A DNA stretch of 21,015 bases, taken from positions 1 to 21,015 of the forward strand of contig CAMLHP010000024.1 in the NCBI GenBank assembly GCA_946479805.1, read 5' to 3'. The stretch comes from an uncultured Gemmatimonadota bacterium (lineage in GTDB: Bacteria > Gemmatimonadota > Gemmatimonadetes > Gemmatimonadales > GWC2-71-9). A program made the position numbers and the translations under genes. Below the pieces are notes generated by a model. That model was not told the DNA's origin and made no database searches. It saw nothing but the letters and a program-made list of their open reading frames with translations. Positions 1 through 8,491 of the stretch are shown here, piece after piece; position 1 is the stretch's first letter; each line of letters starts with the position of its first letter.

Positions 1-2
1 CC

Positions 3-1148
3 GCCGGCTGGAACACCGGCTACGTGGGCAAGTGGCACATGGGCGAGGACAGCGATGCGCCCCGGCCCGGCTTTGATTTCTGGGTGAGCTTCCGGGGACA
101 GGGCGTGTACGAGAATCCCGAGCTCAACATCAATGGCGAGCGCCAGCGCCTCCCCGGCTACACCACCGGCATACTCACCGACAAGGCGATCGGCTGGCTT
201 CGGCTGCTGGAATCGCAGCGCGACACCGCGCCCTTCTTCCTGGTGTTGTCGCACAAGGCGGTCCACGCCGATTTCGTCCCATCGCCCCGTCACCGCGGCC
301 GCTATGCATCGAAGCCAGTCCCCTATCCCGCCACCATGGCACCGTCACCCTCGGATTCGCTGAGGCCCCGGTGGGTGCAGGCCCAGCGTGGCAGCTGGCA
401 TGGAGTGGACTTCATGTATCACGGCGCGATGCAGTTCGACGACTTCTACCGCCGCTACGCCGAGACCCTGCTTGCGCTGGATGAGGGCGTGGGAGAGGTG
501 CTGGATTACCTGGAGGAATCAGGGCTGGACCAGAACACACTGGTGCTCTACATGGGCGACAACGGCTTCTCGCTGGGCGAGCACGGGCTGATCGACAAGC
601 GCCACGCCTACGAGGAATCGATTCGGGTGCCGATGCTGGCGTGGGCACCGGGTTTGGTGGAAGCCGGAAGCACCATCGAGCCCCTGGTGCGGAACATCGA
701 CATCGCGCCCACCATGCTGGACCTGGCCGGGGTCAAGAGCGGCCGTACCATGGACGGTCGCTCGTTCCTTCCGCTGCTCGAGGGCAAGCCGGGCATGTGG
801 AATTCCGAACTGCTCTACGAGTACTACTGGGAAGACGCGTTTCCCCACACGCCCACGGTGCTGTCGCTGCGCGACGGGCGCTACAAGTACATCTACTATC
901 ACGGCGTCTGGGACGACCCCGAGCTGTTCGACCTCACGAACGACCCGCTCGAGCGCCACAACCTGGCGCGCGATCCGGCGCAGGCCGAACGAGTCAGCGC
1001 CATGCGCACCAGCCTGTTCGACCAGCTGAGCGCAACCGGCGGGATGCAAATTCCGCTGCGCGTACCAACCGGATGGCGGGCGGACCTTCGGCGCCAGGGA
1101 TCAGGGATTAGGGATCAGGACACAGGAACCCTGGTCCCTGACCCCTGA
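3..1148 (+). CDS. Sulfatase, C-terminal part (5' end outside window)
   Basis: The reading frame is open from the first complete codon, so the gene begins upstream of the window; the GTG at 24 is an internal Val. The first residues read AGWNTGYVGKWHMG, the conserved GKWHxG block of type I sulfatases (alkaline phosphatase superfamily). Further on, YMGDNGFSLGEHGLIDKR supplies the Asp-Asn metal ligands and the following His/Lys, and LFDLTNDPLERHNLA is the usual C-terminal sulfatase segment. The family hydrolyses sulfate esters using a formylglycine made from a CxPxR motif, which would lie upstream and cannot be seen. The last 15 or so residues (from QGSGIRDQD) are encoded by a palindromic repeat that also holds the stop codon, so the natural tail was probably replaced or extended by repeat invasion. 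It is convergent with the VOC gene. Family assignment is confident; substrate is unknown. Confidence 0.9.
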   Translation, partial: AGWNTGYVGKWHMGEDSDAPRPGFDFWVSFRGQGVYENPELNINGERQRLPGYTTGILTDKAIGWLRLLESQRDTAPFFLVLSHKAVHADFVPSPRHRGRYASKPVPYPATMAPSPSDSLRPRWVQAQRGSWHGVDFMYHGAMQFDDFYRRYAETLLALDEGVGEVLDYLEESGLDQNTLVLYMGDNGFSLGEHGLIDKRHAYEESIRVPMLAWAPGLVEAGSTIEPLVRNIDIAPTMLDLAGVKSGRTMDGRSFLPLLEGKPGMWNSELLYEYYWEDAFPHTPTVLSLRDGRYKYIYYHGVWDDPELFDLTNDPLERHNLARDPAQAERVSAMRTSLFDQLSATGGMQIPLRVPTGWRADLRRQGSGIRDQDTGTLVPDP

Positions 1149-1160
1149 TCCCTAACCCCT
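1097..1160. repeat. Tandem-heptamer palindrome at the convergent ends of the sulfatase and VOC genes
   Basis: Tandem AGGGATY units run to about 1119 and are mirrored on the other side: AGGGATTAGGGATCAGG (1103-1119) against CCTGATCCCTAACCCCT (1144-1160), 16 of 17 bases complementary. The repeat encodes the sulfatase C-terminus and stop (TGA 1146-1148) and reaches the stop of the convergent gene. The position suits a bidirectional transcription terminator, but no T-run follows, so that role is inferred. Confidence 0.75.
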
Positions 1161-1623
1161 ATTTGGCTGCTGCCCCGTACACCTCCAGGAACCGGCGGTT
1201 GACCTCGTCCTGCGGCACGTCCTCTACATGGGTGCTGAGGGTCCAGCTGTGGCCGAACGGGTCCTTGAGGTTTCCGGACCGGTCGCCATAGAACTGGTTC
1301 TCGACCGGTCGCACAACTGTGGCACCCGCCGCGATGGCCTTCTCGAATGACTTGTCCGCATCGTCCACGTAGATCATGAGGCCTACCGGCGAGCCGCCGT
1401 AGGCAAGCGGGTCGCGATAATCCTCGCTCATGGCCTCGCCCAGCATCACGACCGAATCGCCGATTCGCAGCTCCGCGTGGGCCACCTTGCCGCCGTGCTC
1501 GAGCTTCACGGTTTCCTCCGCCCCGAATGCCTTCTTGTAGAAGGCCAGGGCGTCGGCCGCGTTGGAGACGATGAGATAGGGTGTGATGCTGTGGTAACCG
1601 TCGGGCCTTGCCTTGACTGACAT
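1159..1623 (-). CDS. VOC family (glyoxalase/PhnB-like) protein
   Basis: This 154-residue protein begins MSVKARPDGYHSITPYLIVSNAADALAFY, the typical opening of PhnB-like members of the vicinal-oxygen-chelate fold. It continues with HAELRIGDSVVMLGEA and a C-terminal DPFGHSWTLSTH block characteristic of the same subgroup. The start at 1623 is set by an AAGGAGG ribosome binding site about 7 bases upstream; a longer open frame (to 1953) overlaps the neighbouring acetyltransferase and is low-complexity, so it is rejected. The protein is probably cytoplasmic, with no signal peptide. Members include glyoxalase, fosfomycin-resistance and dioxygenase relatives, but this subgroup mostly lacks an assigned substrate. 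It is divergent from the GNAT gene, with 121 bases between them. Confidence 0.88.
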   Translation of the reverse strand: MSVKARPDGYHSITPYLIVSNAADALAFYKKAFGAEETVKLEHGGKVAHAELRIGDSVVMLGEAMSEDYRDPLAYGGSPVGLMIYVDDADKSFEKAIAAGATVVRPVENQFYGDRSGNLKDPFGHSWTLSTHVEDVPQDEVNRRFLEVYGAAAK

Positions 1624-1744
1624 CCTTGCCTCCTTCGGGTGAAATGCATCCGGGCCGGAACCCATATCGTCATGTACCCGGCTACGATACCGAACAAAAC
1701 CCGAAACCACAAGAGGGGGCCCCGACGCTGATACTTTTGGCGCC

Positions 1745-2224
1745 ATGACTGTCCGACTTCGCCCCGCCCAGCCTGCCGACCGCGACGCCGTGACCGAGTT
1801 GGCCCGGCGCCTGGCCGACTTCGAGGTCCCGCCTGGCCGCACCCCCGAAGAGATAGCCCGGGCCGATCTCCACCTGTTCGACGCCCAGCTTGCCCGGCCC
1901 CAGGAAGACGTGCTGTTCCTGGTGGCCGAGGAAGACGGCAGGGTGCTTGGCACCGTGTTCGTGAATACCAGGGCTGACTACTTCACCCAGGCCAGGCTGG
2001 CCTATGTCGAGGTGCTCGCCGTGGCAGAAGAGGCGGCCGGCAAGGGGATCGCCCGGAAGCTGATGGAAGAGACCGAACGATGGGCAACTGAACTGGGATG
2101 CAGCAGGGTGGACTTGATGGTGTTCGTCAACAACCGCCGCGCGCGCGGCTTCTACCAGCACCTGGGATACCGCGAGGAATTCCTGCGCTGCGTAAAGGAC
2201 CTCCAGGTGAAGCGTGAAACGTGA
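1745..2224 (+). CDS. GNAT family N-acetyltransferase
   Basis: A 159-residue acetyltransferase beginning MTVRLRPAQPADRDAVTEL, a standard GNAT N-terminus. Motif A is visible as LAYVEVLAVAEEAAGKGIARKLM, with the Q/RxxGxG/A-like acetyl-CoA pyrophosphate loop, followed by an alpha helix and VFVNNRRARGFYQHLGYREE (motif B). The last residues QVKRET and the stop come from the GTGAAAC-type repeat that follows, so the C-terminus is partly repeat-derived. No strong ribosome binding site precedes the ATG. The acceptor (protein, amino acid or small amine) cannot be predicted. It is divergent from the VOC gene and convergent with the kinase gene. Confidence 0.88.
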   Translation: MTVRLRPAQPADRDAVTELARRLADFEVPPGRTPEEIARADLHLFDAQLARPQEDVLFLVAEEDGRVLGTVFVNTRADYFTQARLAYVEVLAVAEEAAGKGIARKLMEETERWATELGCSRVDLMVFVNNRRARGFYQHLGYREEFLRCVKDLQVKRET

Positions 2225-2289
2225 AAAGTGAAACGGACCCCCACCCCTTCCGTGTTCACCCAATACCGCTCACCGTTCACTTCTTCACC
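2207..2289. repeat. GTGAAAC heptamer repeat with inverted partner between convergent genes
   Basis: Four units, GTGAAGC GTGAAAC GTGAAAA GTGAAAC, occupy 2207-2234. Inverted units (CGTTCAC, TTCTTCACC) lie at 2265-2289. The two arms flank the gap between the acetyltransferase and kinase stops and encode the last codons of both. The architecture matches the 1097, 5072 and 8489 repeats with a different unit. The terminator function is inferred from position only. Confidence 0.65.
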
Positions 2290-3431
2290 AAATACACCGC
2301 TCCCACGAGAGCTGCGGCCACGATCAGCAAGGCCCAGGGCGGCATTCCCCACCTGCCGGCCACAAACGACAGCAACACCAGCGCCAGCACCAGCGCGCCG
2401 CCCATGATGGCCCACCGGCGCAGGTCGTCCACCGTCAGGTGCGACATGGGCGTTGCAGCTCGCTCCAGCTCGGCCTGGACCTTGCCGATCTCATCCGAAA
2501 GCACCTGCGCTGAAGGCACCCGCGCGGTTGCGTCCTTGGCCAGCGCCCGCGCGACCAGCTGCTCCAGCGACGCCGGCAACCCCGGCCGGCTGGCTGCCAG
2601 TGGCCGGTGCGGCTCGGTCACGCTCCGCGAGATGATGGCCTGCGCCGACCGGCCGGTGAAGGGGGGCGCGCCGGTGAGCATTTCGTAGAGCACAGCGCCC
2701 ACCGCGTACACGTCGGTGCGCTCGTCCACGTCACGGGATCCGGTGGCCTGCTCCGGGCTCATGTAGTGGGGCGTGCCGATGGCCAGACCGGCCGTCGTGA
2801 TTGCCGAGGCGCTGCTCTTGAGCGCGCGGGCGATCCCGAAGTCGGCCACCAGGGCGTGGCCCTCGGACAGCATGACGTTGCCCGGCTTGATGTCCCGATG
2901 GATGATTCCGCGCTTGTGGGCATGGGCCAGCGCGTCTGCCACCTGGCGCGCGATGGCCAGCGCATCGGCCACCGGCAGCGCGCCCTCGCGCGCCAGCCGC
3001 TGAGTCAGTGACTCGCCCTCGATGAAGGGCATGACATAGTAGAGCACGCCGTCGGTGTCGCCCGAGTCGTGCATCGCAACGATGTGGGGATGGTTCAGCT
3101 TCGCCGCGATCTCGACTTCGCGCAGGAAGCGGTCACCGCCCAGCGTGGCCGCGAGCTCGGGCCGCAACACCTTGACCGCCACCTTGCGGCCGTGCTTCAG
3201 GTCCTCCGCCCGGAACACAGTGGCCATCCCGCCCTCGCCAGCCACCCGCTCGATCCGGTACTGTTCGGCCAGCACCCGCCGGACTCGCCCAACCTGGATC
3301 GGGCCCGTGGTGGTGAAGCGGGGATCATGGCCGGGCTCGGTGGGCGTTGCTATCAGGCACCGATGACAGAACTGCTCGTCATCGGCGAGGGACGTCTGGC
3401 ACGAGGGACAGTGCCGGGCGGCAGTCTCCAT
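2277..3431 (-). CDS. Membrane-anchored serine/threonine protein kinase with N-terminal zinc ribbon
   Basis: A 384-residue Hanks-type kinase. Residues 8-25 form a zinc ribbon (Cys8, Cys11, Cys22, Cys25). The kinase domain spans about 58-320: glycine loop GEGGMATV (65-72), ATP lysine 87 in VAVKVLR, catalytic HRDIKPGN with Asp180, DFG at 197-199 and the activation-segment GTPHYMSPEQ. Two hydrophobic segments (about 342-359 and 363-381) end the protein, with only a few residues beyond, so the kinase is cytoplasmic and tail-anchored. There are no PASTA or other extracellular sensor domains. The start at 3431 keeps the complete zinc ribbon. It is divergent from the TPR gene across 146 bases and convergent with the GNAT gene. 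Its substrate is unknown; this N-terminal ribbon layout is common in kinase-rich phyla such as Gemmatimonadota. Confidence 0.95.
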   Translation of the reverse strand: METAARHCPSCQTSLADDEQFCHRCLIATPTEPGHDPRFTTTGPIQVGRVRRVLAEQYRIERVAGEGGMATVFRAEDLKHGRKVAVKVLRPELAATLGGDRFLREVEIAAKLNHPHIVAMHDSGDTDGVLYYVMPFIEGESLTQRLAREGALPVADALAIARQVADALAHAHKRGIIHRDIKPGNVMLSEGHALVADFGIARALKSSASAITTAGLAIGTPHYMSPEQATGSRDVDERTDVYAVGAVLYEMLTGAPPFTGRSAQAIISRSVTEPHRPLAASRPGLPASLEQLVARALAKDATARVPSAQVLSDEIGKVQAELERAATPMSHLTVDDLRRWAIMGGALVLALVLLSFVAGRWGMPPWALLIVAAALVGAVYLVKK

Positions 3432-3466
3432 GTCGTCGAAGCGCTCACGTGTTCCGGGAATCGCCC

Positions 3467-3474
3467 AATATACT
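3467..3474. promoter_or_regulatory. Possible shared -10 region between the kinase and TPR genes
   Basis: The AT-rich stretch AATATACT stands out in GC-rich DNA. It reads TATACT on the plus strand and TATATT on the minus strand, each 5 of 6 to the sigma-70 -10 consensus, and it lies in the divergent gap. I see no convincing -35 box for either direction, so this is only a candidate. Confidence 0.25.
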
Positions 3475-3577
3475 CCCGTATCCGGATGTCGGGAGGCGAC
3501 CCGGGCCTGCGCATTTCTGGTTGAGGAGACGCACTCGCACTCGGCTCAGCGGCTCAAGTCCCGCACCGGAGGTCACC

Positions 3578-5074
3578 ATGTTCCTGCTCGCAATTCAGGT
3601 CGTCGCCGCCGCCGCACAGGCGCCCAGCCAGTCGGTGAAGCTGTACACCGACCTCGGCCACCATCATCACGCGATCAGCACCCGGGTCGCACCTGCCCAG
3701 GCGTACTTCGACCAGGGCGTGAAGCTCGCCTACGGATTCAACCACGCCGAGGCAGTTCGTTCCTTCCGCGAGGCGGCCAGGCTGGATCCAGGCTGTGCCA
3801 TGTGCCACTGGGGCGAGGCGCTCGCATACGGCCCCAACATCAATGCCGCGATGGATTCCGCCAGCGGCGCCGCCGCGTGGAAGGCCATCCGGAAGGCGAT
3901 GGAGCTCGCACCGGGGAGCAGCGAGAAGGAACAGGCATACATTCGCGCGCTGGCCCGCCGTTATGGGCCCGATCCCCTTGGGAGCAGGAGCCATCGTGAC
4001 ACGGCATACGCCGAGGCGATGGTCGCTGTCGCCGCCCGTTATCCGGCGGACGACGACGCCCAGGTGCTGGCGGCGGAGGCGCTGATGAACCTGAGCCCGT
4101 GGGACTACTACCTCCCGTCAGGCAAGCCCAAGCCCAACGGGGCAAAGACCCTCGAGCTGCTGGAGCGGGTGCTGGAGCGCTCACCCGATCATGCCGGGGC
4201 GTGCCACTACTTCATTCACGCGGTGGAGGCGGTGGCGCCCGAGCGCGCGGTGCCTTGCGCGGAGCGGCTGCCGTCGCTGATGCCGGGTGCGGGACACATA
4301 GTCCACATGCCGGCCCACATCTACATACGGGTGGGCCGCTACGACGACGCCATCGAGAACAACCTCCACGCCGTCCATGCGGACGAGCAGCACATCGGCG
4401 ACATGGCGCCCGATGGCGCCTATCGGGTGGGCTACTACCCTCACAACCATCACTTCCTCTGGTTTGCCGCCACCATGGCCGGCCGGGAGGAGACCGCCAT
4501 CACCGCGGCCCGAAACGTCGCGGCCAACACCAACCGCAGCTTGATGCTCGAGCCCGGCTTCGGGGCGCTCCAGCACTACCTGGTCACGCCGCTGTTCGCG
4601 CAGGTGCGGTTCCAGCGCTGGACCGAAGTGCTGGCGACTCCGGCGTACGATGAGGATCTGGAGTATGCCAACGCCATCCGCCACTACGCCCGCGCTCTCG
4701 CCTTCTCGGCCCGGGAGAAGCTCGACGACGCCGAACGGGAACTCGTGCTGCTCCGCGAGGCCGCCGCATCGCCGGGCTTCGACCAGGTGCTGATCTGGGG
4801 CATCAACAGCTGGCGATCGGTGCTGGGCATCGCGGTCCAGGCGGCGGCGGGGGACATCGCCCTCAGGCGGGGAGAGGTGCAGAAGGCGATAGCCATCCTG
4901 GAGGAAGGCGTGAGGCTGGAGGACCAGCTGACCTACGACGAGCCGCCCACGTGGCACCTGTCAGTCAGGCTCCAGCTGGGCGAGGCGCTGCTCAAGGCGG
5001 GGCGGAAGGGAGATGCCCGCCGGGTGTACGCGGAGGACCAGAGGCGGCATCCGAATAATGTGTGGTCAAAGTAG
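3578..5074 (+). CDS. Exported tetratricopeptide-repeat protein
   Basis: 498 residues from ATG 3578, chosen because GGAGG stands 6 bases upstream and because it begins a short hydrophobic signal-like segment (MFLLAIQVVAAAAQAPS, cleavage likely near AAAQA). A longer open frame upstream is dismissed. The mature part carries TPR-like units, e.g. AQAYFDQGVKLAYGFNHAEAVRSFREAARLDP, and conserved blocks GEALAYGPNIN, ACHYFIHAVE and HMPAHIYIRVGRYDDAIENN. These place it in a family of secreted TPR proteins of unknown role that I associate with Gemmatimonadota and Acidobacteria. Residues 73-77 read CAMCH, which fits the CxxCH haem c attachment pattern; whether it binds haem is uncertain. No enzyme motif is seen. 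It probably acts in the periplasm or at the envelope. The stop codon lies inside an 18-bp repeat shared with the gene ending at 8491. Confidence 0.85.
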   Translation: MFLLAIQVVAAAAQAPSQSVKLYTDLGHHHHAISTRVAPAQAYFDQGVKLAYGFNHAEAVRSFREAARLDPGCAMCHWGEALAYGPNINAAMDSASGAAAWKAIRKAMELAPGSSEKEQAYIRALARRYGPDPLGSRSHRDTAYAEAMVAVAARYPADDDAQVLAAEALMNLSPWDYYLPSGKPKPNGAKTLELLERVLERSPDHAGACHYFIHAVEAVAPERAVPCAERLPSLMPGAGHIVHMPAHIYIRVGRYDDAIENNLHAVHADEQHIGDMAPDGAYRVGYYPHNHHFLWFAATMAGREETAITAARNVAANTNRSLMLEPGFGALQHYLVTPLFAQVRFQRWTEVLATPAYDEDLEYANAIRHYARALAFSAREKLDDAERELVLLREAAASPGFDQVLIWGINSWRSVLGIAVQAAAGDIALRRGEVQKAIAILEEGVRLEDQLTYDEPPTWHLSVRLQLGEALLKAGRKGDARRVYAEDQRRHPNNVWSK

Positions 5075-5155
5075 CTGCGAGCTACGAGCTTCGAGCGGCG
5101 AGCTTTGAGCGGCGAGCGAAACCTCGAAGCTTGAGGCCCGAAGCTTGAAGCTCAG
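5072..5155. repeat. GAGCTNC heptamer palindrome between convergent genes
   Basis: Starting at the TPR gene stop, units GCGAGCT ACGAGCT TCGAGCG GCGAGCT TTGAGCG GCGAGCG follow at 7-bp intervals. They are mirrored by CTCGAAGCTTGAGG and CGAAGCTTGAAGCTC, which reach the stop region of the aldo/keto reductase. The first 18 bases (GTAGCTGCGAGCTACGAG, 5071-5088) are identical to those at 8488-8505 after another gene. It can form a long imperfect hairpin and probably terminates transcription from both sides; no T-run is present. Confidence 0.75.
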
Positions 5156-6150
5156 GACTTCCTGAAATCCACGGCAGGACTCGGTGCATTCCCCAGCACG
5201 GCCTCGATGCGCTCCAGCACATCGGGGCCGAGCCGCCTTGAGAGTTCCATCGCCTTCATGTTTTCGGTGATCTGCTGCGGGCGTGAGGCGCCGGTGATCA
5301 CCGTGCTCACCCGCGGGTTCCGCACCGCCCAGGCGATAGCCAGCTGGGCCATGCTCGCCCCCAGTTCCTCGGCTATGGGAATGAGCCGCTTCACCTTCTC
5401 GATCCGGTCGCGGCCCCGGGGCGTCTCCAGCTGCTTCTTGAGGTACTCGTAGCCTTCGGTGTCGAGCCGGGAGCCCTTGGGCACGCCGTCGAGGTACTTG
5501 CCGGCGAGATTGCCGCTGGCCAGTGGGCTGAAGGTCGTGAGCCCGAGTCCGATGTCGTCGTAGAGCCGGGCGTATTCCTTCTCCACCCGCTCGCGGGTGA
5601 ACATGTTGTACTGGGGCTGCTCCATGGTGGGCGGCACCAGGTGCTCGCGCCGGGCGATGCCGTACGCGTCGCGGATCTGGTCGGCACTCCATTCGCTGGT
5701 GCCCCAGTAGAACGCGAGTCCGCGGTCGATGAGATGACTCATGGCCCGCACTGTCTCCTCGATCGGCGTGTCGAGGTCGGGGCGGTGGCAGTACACCAGG
5801 TCCACGTAGCTGGTCTGGAGCCGGTCGAGCGCCGCGAGGGTTCCCTCGACTATGTGCTTGCGCGAAAGCCCGCGGTCGTTGGGCCCGTCGCCGCCCCAGA
5901 AGATCTTGGTGGAGAGCACCAGATCCGAGCGCTTCCAGCCCAGCTCCCCGATCACCCGCCCCATCATCGTCTCGGCCTGGCCGTCGGCGTACGTCTCGGC
6001 ATTGTCGAAGAAGTTGACCCCCGCCTCGCGCGCGGTACGCATGAGGTCGCGGGCCGTGTCGTCCCCCACCTGGTCGCCGAAGGTCACCCATGCGCCGAAC
6101 GACAGCGCCGAAACCTTGAGGCCCGATCCTCCCAGTCGTCTGTATTCCAT
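5152..6150 (-). CDS. Aldo/keto reductase, voltage-gated K+ channel beta-subunit type
   Basis: A 332-residue NADPH-dependent TIM-barrel oxidoreductase. The catalytic tetrad is visible as Asp49 and Tyr54 ([11 protein letters not shown]), Lys82 (STKIFWGG) and His122 (DLVYCHRPD). The C-terminal cofactor-binding segment reads [17 protein letters not shown]. The wording of [23 protein letters not shown] and [18 protein letters not shown] is closest to the Kv-beta/AKR6 and YghZ-like branch, which reduces aldehydes such as methylglyoxal. The start at 6150 ([11 protein letters not shown]) is the family N-terminus, with AGGAT just upstream. A 33-codon upstream extension to 6249 is encoded by a CTTCG-type intergenic repeat and is rejected. 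It is monocistronic and convergent with the TPR gene. There is no associated channel gene, so a plain reductase role is likelier. Confidence 0.93.
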   Translation of the reverse strand: MEYRRLGGSGLKVSALSFGAWVTFGDQVGDDTARDLMRTAREAGVNFFDNAETYADGQAETMMGRVIGELGWKRSDLVLSTKIFWGGDGPNDRGLSRKHIVEGTLAALDRLQTSYVDLVYCHRPDLDTPIEETVRAMSHLIDRGLAFYWGTSEWSADQIRDAYGIARREHLVPPTMEQPQYNMFTRERVEKEYARLYDDIGLGLTTFSPLASGNLAGKYLDGVPKGSRLDTEGYEYLKKQLETPRGRDRIEKVKRLIPIAEELGASMAQLAIAWAVRNPRVSTVITGASRPQQITENMKAMELSRRLGPDVLERIEAVLGNAPSPAVDFRKS

Positions 6151-6204
6151 ATCCTGCAAGATAAACGACTGACGCGGCGAGATTGATTCGGCGAGTTTTT
6201 TTAC

Positions 6205-6247
6205 CGTTGCCTTTTCTTCGCGTACTTCGTGTCTTCGTGGTGAAAAC
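6205..6247. repeat. CTTCGTGT-type short intergenic repeat
   Basis: The stretch between 6211 and 6245 consists of imperfect 8-9-base units: CTTCGCGTA, CTTCGTGT and CTTCGTGG, followed by TGAAAAC. Very similar CTTCGTGTCTTCGTGG strings occur between genes in many unrelated environmental genomes, as I recall. It lies upstream of the aldo/keto reductase and, translated, gives the spurious N-terminus [13 protein letters not shown]. Function unknown. Confidence 0.5.
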
Positions 6248-6322
6248 ATCTCCCAGCTGGCCGTGACTGGCAGGCGCGCGGAAACCGGACTAAGTTCAGG
6301 AACTCTTCCGGAGCATTGAACG

Positions 6323-8491
6323 CTGTCTGAAACGATCGACCGGGTGGATGCCGTCCTGGCTTCTCGCTACCGCCTGGAGCGGGAAATCGGCCGTGGCGGC
6401 ATGGCCACAGTCTACCTCGCCCAGGACCAGAAGCACCGCCGCCCGGTAGCGGTGAAGATCCTCCATTCCCACCTCGCTGCCAACGTCGGCTCCGAGCGCT
6501 TCCTGCGCGAGATCGAGATAGCGGCCCGGCTGAGCCATCCCCATATCCTCACCCTGATTGACTCCGGCGAGACCGAGGGGCACCTCTACTATGTGATGCC
6601 CTTCGTCGAGGGCGAATCGCTGCGGCAGCGGATTGCCCGCGACAGGCAGCTTCCGCTGGAGGACGTGCTCACGATCGGGCGGCAGGTGGCCAGTGCGCTG
6701 GGCTACGCCCACAGCCGCGGGGTGGTGCACCGCGACATCAAGCCCGAGAACGTGATGCTCCACGAGGGCGGAGCCATCGTCACCGACTTCGGCATCGCCA
6801 AGGCGGTGAGCGAGGCCGGGAGCGAGTCGCTTACCCAGACCGGCACCGCGATCGGCACCCCGGCCTACATGAGCCCCGAGCAGGCCTCGGGCGAGGTTGA
6901 CCTCGACGGCCGCAGCGACATCTACTCGCTCGGCTGCATGCTGTACGAGATGCTGGCCGGCGAGCCGCCGTTCACCGGGCCCAATGCCCAGGCCATCATC
7001 ATGAAGCGGTTCGGCGGTCCGCCGCCGTCGCTTCGCCAGGCTCGCCCCGGCGTGCCCGAGGCCACCGAAACCGCCGTGCTCCGGGCCCTGGCCCGTGATG
7101 CCGCCGAGCGCTTCCCCACCGCGGCGGACCTGGGCCACGCGCTCGAGCCGGGAAGGGCCAACACGCCGCCGGCGTTCTCGACCACCTCCATGCAGGTCTC
7201 GACCTCGGGCACCAAGTCCATCGCGGTGCTGCCATTCGCCGACATGAGCCCGCAGCAGGACCAGGAATACTTCACCGACGGCATCGCAGACGAGATCATC
7301 ACCGCCCTGAGCAAGGTCGACGCGCTCAGGGTGGCATCGCGCACCTCCGCCTTCGCGTTCAAGGGCAGGAACGAGGACATCGGCGAGATCGGCCGGAAGC
7401 TCAAGGTGGGCACGGTGCTCGAGGGGAGCGTCCGCAAGGCCGGCAACCGGCTGCGGGTCAGCGCCCAGCTGGTGGACGTCACCAATGGCTACCAGCTCTG
7501 GTCCGATCGCTACGACCGCGAACTCGAGGACGTGTTCGCGATCCAGGACGAGATCGCCGGGAGCATCGTCAAGGCGCTCCGGGTGGTGCTGAGCGACGGC
7601 GAGAAGAAGGCAGTCGGGCGTCCCCGCTCCGGCAATGTCGAGGCCTACGAGTACTACCTCCGAGGCCGCCAGTTCCTGTACCAAACGCGGGAAAAGGGCG
7701 TCAAGTTCGCCCGGCGCATGTTCGATCGCGCCATCGAGATCGACCCGGGATACGCGGCGGCCTATGCCTCGCTGGCGATGTGCAACGGGCTGCTCTACAT
7801 GCTGTGGGACGCCACCGAGGCCAACATCGAGGGCGCCCAGGCAGCGAGCCTCAAGGCGCTGGAGCTGGGGCCCGACATGGCTGAGGCCCATGTGGCGCGG
7901 GGCTTCGCCCTCACGCTCAAGAAGGAGTACCCGGCGGCAGAGGAGGAGTTCGCCGCCGCCATTCGGCTCGACCCGAAGAACTTCGACGCGCACTTTTACT
8001 TTGGTCGGGCCTGCTTCCAGCAGGGCAAGATGGAGGAGGCTGCCCGCCGGTTCGGCGACGCCCACGTGGCGCGCCCCGAAGACTATCAGGCGCTGAGCCT
8101 CCAGGCGCTGGGCTTCCAGGCGCTGGGCCGGCACGAGGAATCGGTGGCGGCCAGGAAAGAGAACTTTGCCGTGGTCGAACGCCATCTCGAGCTCAATCCG
8201 GACGACGCGCGGGCGCTGTACTTCGGCGCCAACGACCTCGCCGCTCTGGGCGACAAGGGCCGGGCCATCGAGTTCGCCAACCGGGCGGTGGCCCTGGACC
8301 CGGAAGACTCGGGTGTGCTCTACAATGTGGCGTGCGTCTACGCCAACCTGGGCGAGCTGGACCAGGCGCTCGACTGCCTGGAACAAGCGGTCGCCAATGG
8401 CTTCGGACACCGCGAGTGGATCGAGCACGACTCGGACCTCGAGCCGCTGCACTCATCCCCCCGCTTCAAGGAACTGCTGAACCGGATGTAG
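6323..8491 (+). CDS. Serine/threonine kinase fused to TolB-like domain and TPRs
   Basis: About 722 residues if translation begins at CTG 6323, or 715 from GTG 6344. I prefer CTG: GGAG lies 9 bases before it (30 before the GTG), and the added residues LSETIDR restore the N-terminus typical of this kinase group (SETLDRL..ALA.RYRIERELG, from memory). Counted from CTG: glycine loop GRGGMATV near 24-31, ATP Lys45, catalytic HRDIKPEN with Asp138, DFG 155-157. Then comes a TolB/FlgO-like domain ([24 protein letters not shown] to about 425), and TPRs fill the rest. No transmembrane segment is seen, so it is probably cytoplasmic, unlike the kinase at 2277-3431. TolB-TPR modules like this also occur on adenylate cyclases and regulators and probably assemble partners. 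It is followed after 74 bases by the DUF1460 gene on the same strand. Confidence 0.93.
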   Translation: MSETIDRVDAVLASRYRLEREIGRGGMATVYLAQDQKHRRPVAVKILHSHLAANVGSERFLREIEIAARLSHPHILTLIDSGETEGHLYYVMPFVEGESLRQRIARDRQLPLEDVLTIGRQVASALGYAHSRGVVHRDIKPENVMLHEGGAIVTDFGIAKAVSEAGSESLTQTGTAIGTPAYMSPEQASGEVDLDGRSDIYSLGCMLYEMLAGEPPFTGPNAQAIIMKRFGGPPPSLRQARPGVPEATETAVLRALARDAAERFPTAADLGHALEPGRANTPPAFSTTSMQVSTSGTKSIAVLPFADMSPQQDQEYFTDGIADEIITALSKVDALRVASRTSAFAFKGRNEDIGEIGRKLKVGTVLEGSVRKAGNRLRVSAQLVDVTNGYQLWSDRYDRELEDVFAIQDEIAGSIVKALRVVLSDGEKKAVGRPRSGNVEAYEYYLRGRQFLYQTREKGVKFARRMFDRAIEIDPGYAAAYASLAMCNGLLYMLWDATEANIEGAQAASLKALELGPDMAEAHVARGFALTLKKEYPAAEEEFAAAIRLDPKNFDAHFYFGRACFQQGKMEEAARRFGDAHVARPEDYQALSLQALGFQALGRHEESVAARKENFAVVERHLELNPDDARALYFGANDLAALGDKGRAIEFANRAVALDPEDSGVLYNVACVYANLGELDQALDCLEQAVANGFGHREWIEHDSDLEPLHSSPRFKELLNRM

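Noticed and set aside
1624..1953. N-terminal extension of the VOC protein
   Set aside because: It overlaps the GNAT gene on the opposite strand, is Ser/Arg-rich without homology, and a strong ribosome binding site marks the start at 1623.
5066..6091. 341-residue minus-strand frame overlapping the aldo/keto reductase
   Set aside because: An out-of-frame shadow rich in Arg, Gly and Pro; the reductase frame holds the catalytic tetrad.
6151..6249. 33-codon upstream extension of the aldo/keto reductase
   Set aside because: Encoded by the CTTCG-type intergenic repeat; the family N-terminus begins at [11 protein letters not shown].
6296..8452. 718-residue open frame on the minus strand opposite the kinase-TPR gene
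   Set aside because: It lies wholly over a gene with clear kinase, TolB and TPR motifs. The translation is a Val/His/Arg/Leu-rich shadow typical of the reverse frame of high-GC coding sequence.
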